Below are positions 60,252-64,000 of a DNA stretch of 64,000 nt, piece by piece. The number at the start of each line of letters is the position of its first letter. Position 1 is the first letter of the stretch. Made by a program: the position numbers and the translations under genes. The DNA is from Actinomadura sp. DC4 (GTDB lineage Bacteria; Actinomycetota; Actinomycetes; Streptosporangiales; Streptosporangiaceae): assembly GCF_030406325.1 (NCBI RefSeq), contig NZ_JAUEQY010000030.1:62001-126000 (forward strand). Reading direction: 5' to 3'. A model generated the notes under the pieces. It was not told where the DNA came from and made no database searches. It saw only the letters and a program-made list of their open reading frames with translations.

Positions 60252-62306
60252 GTGCCCGACGACCTCCTCGACTCCGCCGACCGTACGGACCTGCCCGACG
60301 TATCCGCCCTTCTCGCCGCCGCCGTGTCCGGTGTCGGCGGCGCCGAACGCCCCGGACAGGTGAAGATGGCCGAGGCGGTGGCACACGCCATCGACTCCGG
60401 CGAGCACCTCGCCGTGCAGGCCGGCACCGGTACCGGCAAGTCGCTCGCCTACCTCGTTCCGGCCGTACGGCACGCGGTCGAGACGGACGCCTGCGTCGTC
60501 GTCTCCACCGCGACGATCGCGCTGCAGCGCCAGCTCATCGACCGTGACCTGCCCCGGCTCGCCGAGTCGCTGAAGGACACGCTCGGCCGCGAGCCGGTGT
60601 TCGCCATCCTCAAGGGCCGCCGCAACTACCTGTGCCGCCACCGGCTCCAGGTCGACGCGCCGGAGGACCCGGACGAGATCCTCTTCGACCCGCAGGCCGT
60701 CTCGGCCGCCGGGCGGCACGTGCAGCGCATCCACGAGTGGGCCGAGACCACCGAGACCGGCGACCGCGACGAGCTCGTACCCGGCGTGAACGAGCAGGCC
60801 TGGCGGCAGGTGTCGGTGAGCGCGCGTGAGTGCCTCGGCGCGGCCCGCTGCCCCTTCGGCACCGAGTGCTTCGCCGAGCGCGCCCGCGACGAGGCCGGCG
60901 ACGCCGACGTCGTCGTCACCAACCACGCGCTGCTCGCCATCGACGCGCTGGAGGACTTTCAGGTCCTGCCCGAGCACGACGTCGTCATCATCGACGAGGC
61001 GCACGAGCTGGTCGACCGGGTCACCTCGGTGGCCACCGCCGAGCTGTCCGCCCAGACCGTGGAGATCACCGCGCGCCGCTGCGGGCGGCTCATCGAGGAC
61101 GACCTCGCCGACCGGCTCAAAGAGGCCGGCGAGGCCCTCGGGCCGATCCTGAACGACCTGCACTCCGGCCGGATGGACGTGCTCCCGCAGGCCGTGGGCA
61201 TCTCGCTCGTCGGAGTCCGCGACGCGGCGCTGGCCTGCGCGACCGCGCTGCGCGGCTCCCTCAAGAGCACCGAGGAGGACGCCGAGCGCCTCGGCGCCGG
61301 GCGGGCCGCCCTCACGTCGCTGGAGGAGATCCACGAGACCGCCGAGCGCTTCCTGCGCTCGTTCGAGGCCGACATCGCCTCCCGCCACGACGTCGTCTGG
61401 CTGGACAAGCCGTTCTCGGAGGACTCCCGCCGGCCGACCGCGCTGCGGGTGGCGCCCCTCGGCGTCGGCGGCCTGCTCCGCGAGCGCCTCTTCCGCCCTC
61501 GTACGACGGTGTTGACCTCGGCGACGCTGTCCCTCGGCGGGTCGTTCGAGCCGCTCGCCCGCCAGTGGGGCCTGCCCTCGCTCGACGCTCCCGCCTCCGA
61601 TGAGGACAAGCCGTCCTCCGAGAGCGGCGAGCCGATCGTGTGGTCGGGCTTGGACGTCGGCTCACCGTTCGACCACGCGCGCAGCGGCATCCTCTACATC
61701 GCGCGGAGCCTGCCCTCTCCCGGCCGCGACGGTCTGCAGGAGGCCTACCTCACGGAGCTGAGCGAGCTGATCGCCGCGGCCGGGGGCCGTACTCTCGGCC
61801 TGTTCTCCTCGATGCGCGCGGCCAAGCAGGCCGCCGAGGAGCTGCGCGAGCGCATCTCCCAGCCGCTGCTGTGCCAGGGCGAGGACTCGACGTCCCTGCT
61901 GGTCAAACGCTTCGCCGAGGACGACGCGACGTGCCTGTTCGGCACGCTGTCGCTCTGGCAGGGCGTCGACGTCCCCGGCCCGTCGCTGCGGCTCGTGGTG
62001 ATCGACCGCATCCCGTTCCCGCGCCCGGACGACCCGCTGTCCTCGGCGCGGCAGCGGGCCATCGGAGCGCGCGGCGGCAACGGTTTCATGGCGGTCGCCG
62101 CGACCAACGCGGCCCTGCTCCTGGCCCAGGGCGCGGGCCGCCTGCTGCGCACCATGACCGACCGGGGCGTCGTGGCGATCCTCGACCCCCGCCTGGCCAC
62201 GGCCCGCTACGGCACCTTCCTCCGCGCGTCGCTGCCGCCGTTCTGGACGACGTACGACTCCGAGGTCGCCAAGGGCGCGTTGCGGCGCCTCGACGAGTCC
62301 TCGTGA
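60252..62306 (+). CDS. DinG/XPD-like ATP-dependent DNA helicase
   Basis: A 684-residue superfamily 2 helicase of the iron-sulfur XPD/DinG group, moving 5'-3' on DNA. Walker A is AGTGTGKSLAYLVPA near residue 56. Four Cys for the [4Fe-4S] cluster occur as LCRHRLQ and CLGAARCPFGTEC. The DEAH box is VIIDEAHELVDR. The C-terminal half has the FSSMRAAKQ, FGTLSLWQGVD and QGAGRLLRTM motifs. GTG 60252 starts about 20 residues before the conserved region. Role in repair of R-loops or recombination intermediates inferred from the family. Confidence 0.92.
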   Translation: MPDDLLDSADRTDLPDVSALLAAAVSGVGGAERPGQVKMAEAVAHAIDSGEHLAVQAGTGTGKSLAYLVPAVRHAVETDACVVVSTATIALQRQLIDRDLPRLAESLKDTLGREPVFAILKGRRNYLCRHRLQVDAPEDPDEILFDPQAVSAAGRHVQRIHEWAETTETGDRDELVPGVNEQAWRQVSVSARECLGAARCPFGTECFAERARDEAGDADVVVTNHALLAIDALEDFQVLPEHDVVIIDEAHELVDRVTSVATAELSAQTVEITARRCGRLIEDDLADRLKEAGEALGPILNDLHSGRMDVLPQAVGISLVGVRDAALACATALRGSLKSTEEDAERLGAGRAALTSLEEIHETAERFLRSFEADIASRHDVVWLDKPFSEDSRRPTALRVAPLGVGGLLRERLFRPRTTVLTSATLSLGGSFEPLARQWGLPSLDAPASDEDKPSSESGEPIVWSGLDVGSPFDHARSGILYIARSLPSPGRDGLQEAYLTELSELIAAAGGRTLGLFSSMRAAKQAAEELRERISQPLLCQGEDSTSLLVKRFAEDDATCLFGTLSLWQGVDVPGPSLRLVVIDRIPFPRPDDPLSSARQRAIGARGGNGFMAVAATNAALLLAQGAGRLLRTMTDRGVVAILDPRLATARYGTFLRASLPPFWTTYDSEVAKGALRRLDESS

Positions 62307-62324
62307 CGTCCGCCGCGGGGCCGC

Positions 62325-63032
62325 TCAGCGGGCGAGCTGCGGATACAGGTCCTCCAGCGGCCCCGAGAGCGCGTTCTTGACGTTGACGCTGCGTTCGTCG
62401 GCGAGCACCTCGTACCGCCCGGCGGCGAATCCGTCGTAGGCGGCGCGGACGATGTCGGCCGGAGCCGCCTTCTCGTCGGTCACCTCGCTGACCATGGGAG
62501 TGTCGGTGTAGCCGAGGTGGACGCCGACGACGTGCGTGCCCTGGCCGGCCAGCTCGACGCGCATGGAGTTCGTGGCCGACCAGAAGGCCGACTTCGAGGC
62601 GCTGTAGGCGTTGTAGCCGGCCACCCAGCTGAGCACGGAGTGGACGTTGATGAACGCCCCGCCGCCGTTGGCGGCGACGACGGGCGCGAACGCGCGCGCG
62701 ACGTGCAGCGCCCCGAAGAAGTTGGTCTCGAACGTCGACCGGATGTCGTCGAAGTCGTCGGTGAGGACGTTGTCGGAGTAGCGGAGGACGCCGGCGTTGT
62801 TGACGACGACGTCCACGTCCTGCGCGGCCGCCGCCGCTGCGGCGACGGACTCCTCGCTGGTGACGTCGAGCGGCAGCGCGACGACGCGGGGGTCCTCCCA
62901 GTTTCGCGGGTTGCGCGCGGTGGCGTACACCTTGGCGGCCCCGCCCTCGAGGGCCTGCTCGACGAACTCGACGCCGAGCCCGCCGTTCGCGCCGGTGACG
63001 AGAACGGTCGCTCCGGAAAGTGTCGTGGTCAT
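62325..63032 (-). CDS. Short-chain dehydrogenase/reductase
   Basis: The 235-residue SDR starts MTTTLSGATVLVTGANGGLG (dinucleotide site TGANGGLG), and has NNAG and the catalytic Y-x3-K in YNAYSASKSAFW. ATG 63032 follows AAAGGAGAC. A longer frame antisense to the TetR gene is rejected. It is divergent from a TetR gene, so likely under its control. Similar SDR/TetR pairs are frequent in actinomycetes, often for detoxification of carbonyl compounds. Confidence 0.9.
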   Translation of the reverse strand: MTTTLSGATVLVTGANGGLGVEFVEQALEGGAAKVYATARNPRNWEDPRVVALPLDVTSEESVAAAAAAAQDVDVVVNNAGVLRYSDNVLTDDFDDIRSTFETNFFGALHVARAFAPVVAANGGGAFINVHSVLSWVAGYNAYSASKSAFWSATNSMRVELAGQGTHVVGVHLGYTDTPMVSEVTDEKAAPADIVRAAYDGFAAGRYEVLADERSVNVKNALSGPLEDLYPQLAR

Positions 63033-63126
63033 GGACGTGTCTCCTTTTGGGTCCGCCGATTGTGCACCGGTCGTTCTCAAAAGACTACAGTGGACCCTGA
63101 CGGGGCAGGTGAAGGGGGGGGCGGGG

Positions 63127-63699
63127 ATGGCACGGCACAAGGAGTTCGATCCGGACACGGCACTGGATCGGGCGATGCTGGTGTTCTGGGAGCAGGGCTT
63201 CGAGAAGGCGTCGATGCAGGAGCTCGTGGACCGCATGGGGGTCCACAAGCGCAGCATGTACGACACCTTCGGCGACAAGCGGTCCCTGTTCCTCAAGACC
63301 CTCGACCGTTACATCTCCACGAGCGAGGCGCGGCAGCGGTCGATCGCCGACGACGCCACGGAGGTCGTACCCGCCGTGCGCTCGATGTTCGAGACCGTGC
63401 TGAGAGACGGCGGCGGGCCGCTCGGCTGCTTCGCCGTCAACTCCGCCACGGAGAGCGTGGGCCAGGCCGCCGACGTCGCCATCCGCCTCGACCGCCACTT
63501 CGGCTTCCTGCGGGGGCTGCTCCTCGAGCTTGTGCGGCGGGGGCAGCGGTCGGGCGAGGTGACGGCGGCGCACTCCGCGGAGCAGCTGGCGGCGGTGCTG
63601 GACGGCGCGTGGATCGGCCTCCGCGTTCAGGCGCGGGCCGGCGTGCCCCGGCGCCACCTCCTCGAAATGATCGACGCCATGATCGCCATGCTCGCCTGA
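63127..63699 (+). CDS. TetR-family regulator (paired with SDR)
   Basis: The 190-residue protein has an N-terminal HTH (ARHKEFDPDTALDRAMLVFW, MQELVDRMGVHKRSMYDTFGDKRSLF) and a C-terminal region with GCFAVNSATE like AcrR/YbiH relatives. ATG 63127 follows a G-rich ribosome-binding site. The divergent SDR gene is its likely target. Convergent with the acyl-CoA synthetase fragment at the window edge. Confidence 0.9.
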   Translation: MARHKEFDPDTALDRAMLVFWEQGFEKASMQELVDRMGVHKRSMYDTFGDKRSLFLKTLDRYISTSEARQRSIADDATEVVPAVRSMFETVLRDGGGPLGCFAVNSATESVGQAADVAIRLDRHFGFLRGLLLELVRRGQRSGEVTAAHSAEQLAAVLDGAWIGLRVQARAGVPRRHLLEMIDAMIAMLA

Positions 63700-63730
63700 C
63701 GCTGTTCCGCACCGAACGTTCCCGTTTCCT

Positions 63731-64000
63731 CTAGGGCATCGCGTTCTCCTCGCGGAGGACGCGGCGCAGGACCTTTCCCAGCATGTTGCGGGGGAGCGTC
63801 TCGCGGATCTCGATGAACGCCGGCACCTTGTACTCCGCGAGGTGACGGGCGGCGTACTCCATGAGCTCTGCCGGGCTCGGCGCCGGCTGGTGCGCGATGA
63901 CGTACGCGCTGACGACCTCGCCGTGCGCGGAGTCGGGGATGCCGACGACCGCGGCCTCGACGACGCCGGGGTGGGCGCTCAGGACGTTCTCGATCTCGGA
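63731..64000 (-). CDS. Acyl-CoA synthetase (AMP-forming), C-terminal fragment
   Basis: The frame is open to the window edge, and only about 89 residues plus the stop codon are visible. The small C-terminal domain of ANL enzymes is clear: EIENVLSAHPGVVEAAVVG, EVVSAYVI, EYKVPAFIEIRETLPRN and the catalytic Lys of the A10 motif in GKVLRR. The enzyme activates a carboxylic acid as its adenylate and transfers it to CoA. Acid specificity cannot be read here. Confidence 0.93.
   Translation of the reverse strand, partial: SEIENVLSAHPGVVEAAVVGIPDSAHGEVVSAYVIAHQPAPSPAELMEYAARHLAEYKVPAFIEIRETLPRNMLGKVLRRVLREENAMP

Noticed and set aside
63049-63097. GGGTCC...GGACCC inverted repeat between SDR and TetR genes
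   Set aside because: 6-bp arms are 37 bp apart, too far for a normal TetR site. Likely chance in GC-rich DNA.

Overview
The window is a high-GC, densely coded stretch of an actinomycete chromosome. Third codon positions are almost all G or C, and WhiB, DevR/DosR-type, XRE and ECF sigma regulators are present. I infer a filamentous soil actinobacterium, possibly Streptosporangiales (Actinomadura/Actinoallomurus-like), but nothing here fixes the genus. I saw no rRNA, tRNA, CRISPR array or complete insertion sequence.

Layout. 0.05-8.4 kb: an XRE regulator, then a tight three-gene minus-strand unit of RecQ helicase, a 1248-residue TIR / P-loop NTPase / TPR protein, and a nucleoside-deoxyribosyltransferase-like domain fused to a Nudix domain. 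The two junctions are only 9 bp each. This is the best candidate for an unusual system. 8.5-13.8 kb: MscS channel, a decayed sugar-porter pseudogene, cytochrome P450, Nudix hydrolase, amidohydrolase and a MarR regulator with a 30-bp dyad. 13.9-17.7 kb: lipoprotein, ECF sigma/anti-sigma pair, and a second pair whose sigma factor keeps only region 4, then a coding-poor gap. 17.7-22 kb: PhyH-like dioxygenase, Smr-domain protein, WhiB, small proteins, zf-UBP protein, VanZ-like protein. 22.2-28.7 kb: stressosome-type module (RsbR, RsbS, RsbT, an ATPase-PP2C fusion and a GAF-PP2C phosphatase, all with overlapping stops and starts), plus a MarR regulator and another PP2C phosphatase.

28.7-35.5 kb: glycerol regulon, with iclR-glpK on one strand and glpF-glpK-glpD on the other, around two copies of a 16-bp presumed IclR box. 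35.6 kb: a tiny secreted Cys/Trp/Asp-rich peptide gene. 36.2-43.4 kb: dormancy/hypoxia cluster (two tandem universal stress proteins, Acg-like nitroreductase, a close DevR/DosR homologue, an Rv1733c-like membrane protein, a degenerate PIG-L protein, a CBS-BON protein, a nucleophile-less HAD protein and an orphan V-ATPase-F-like protein). DosR-like boxes lie about 20-140 bp ahead of most start codons, five of them at 52-61 bp.

43.6-50.6 kb: MFS drug exporter with divergent TetR and a duplicated operator, GAF protein, FAD monooxygenase, APH-family kinase, TetR. 50.7-56.1 kb: secreted proteins (a small anchored protein, a DNRLRE/FN3/amidase protein and an S53 peptidase), bracketed by an exact 39-bp repeat of the S53 gene 3' end. 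56.3-64 kb: TetR / AurF-like diiron oxygenase / SDR operon, AlaA-like aminotransferase, DinG-like helicase, SDR with divergent TetR, and the 3' end of an acyl-CoA synthetase gene.
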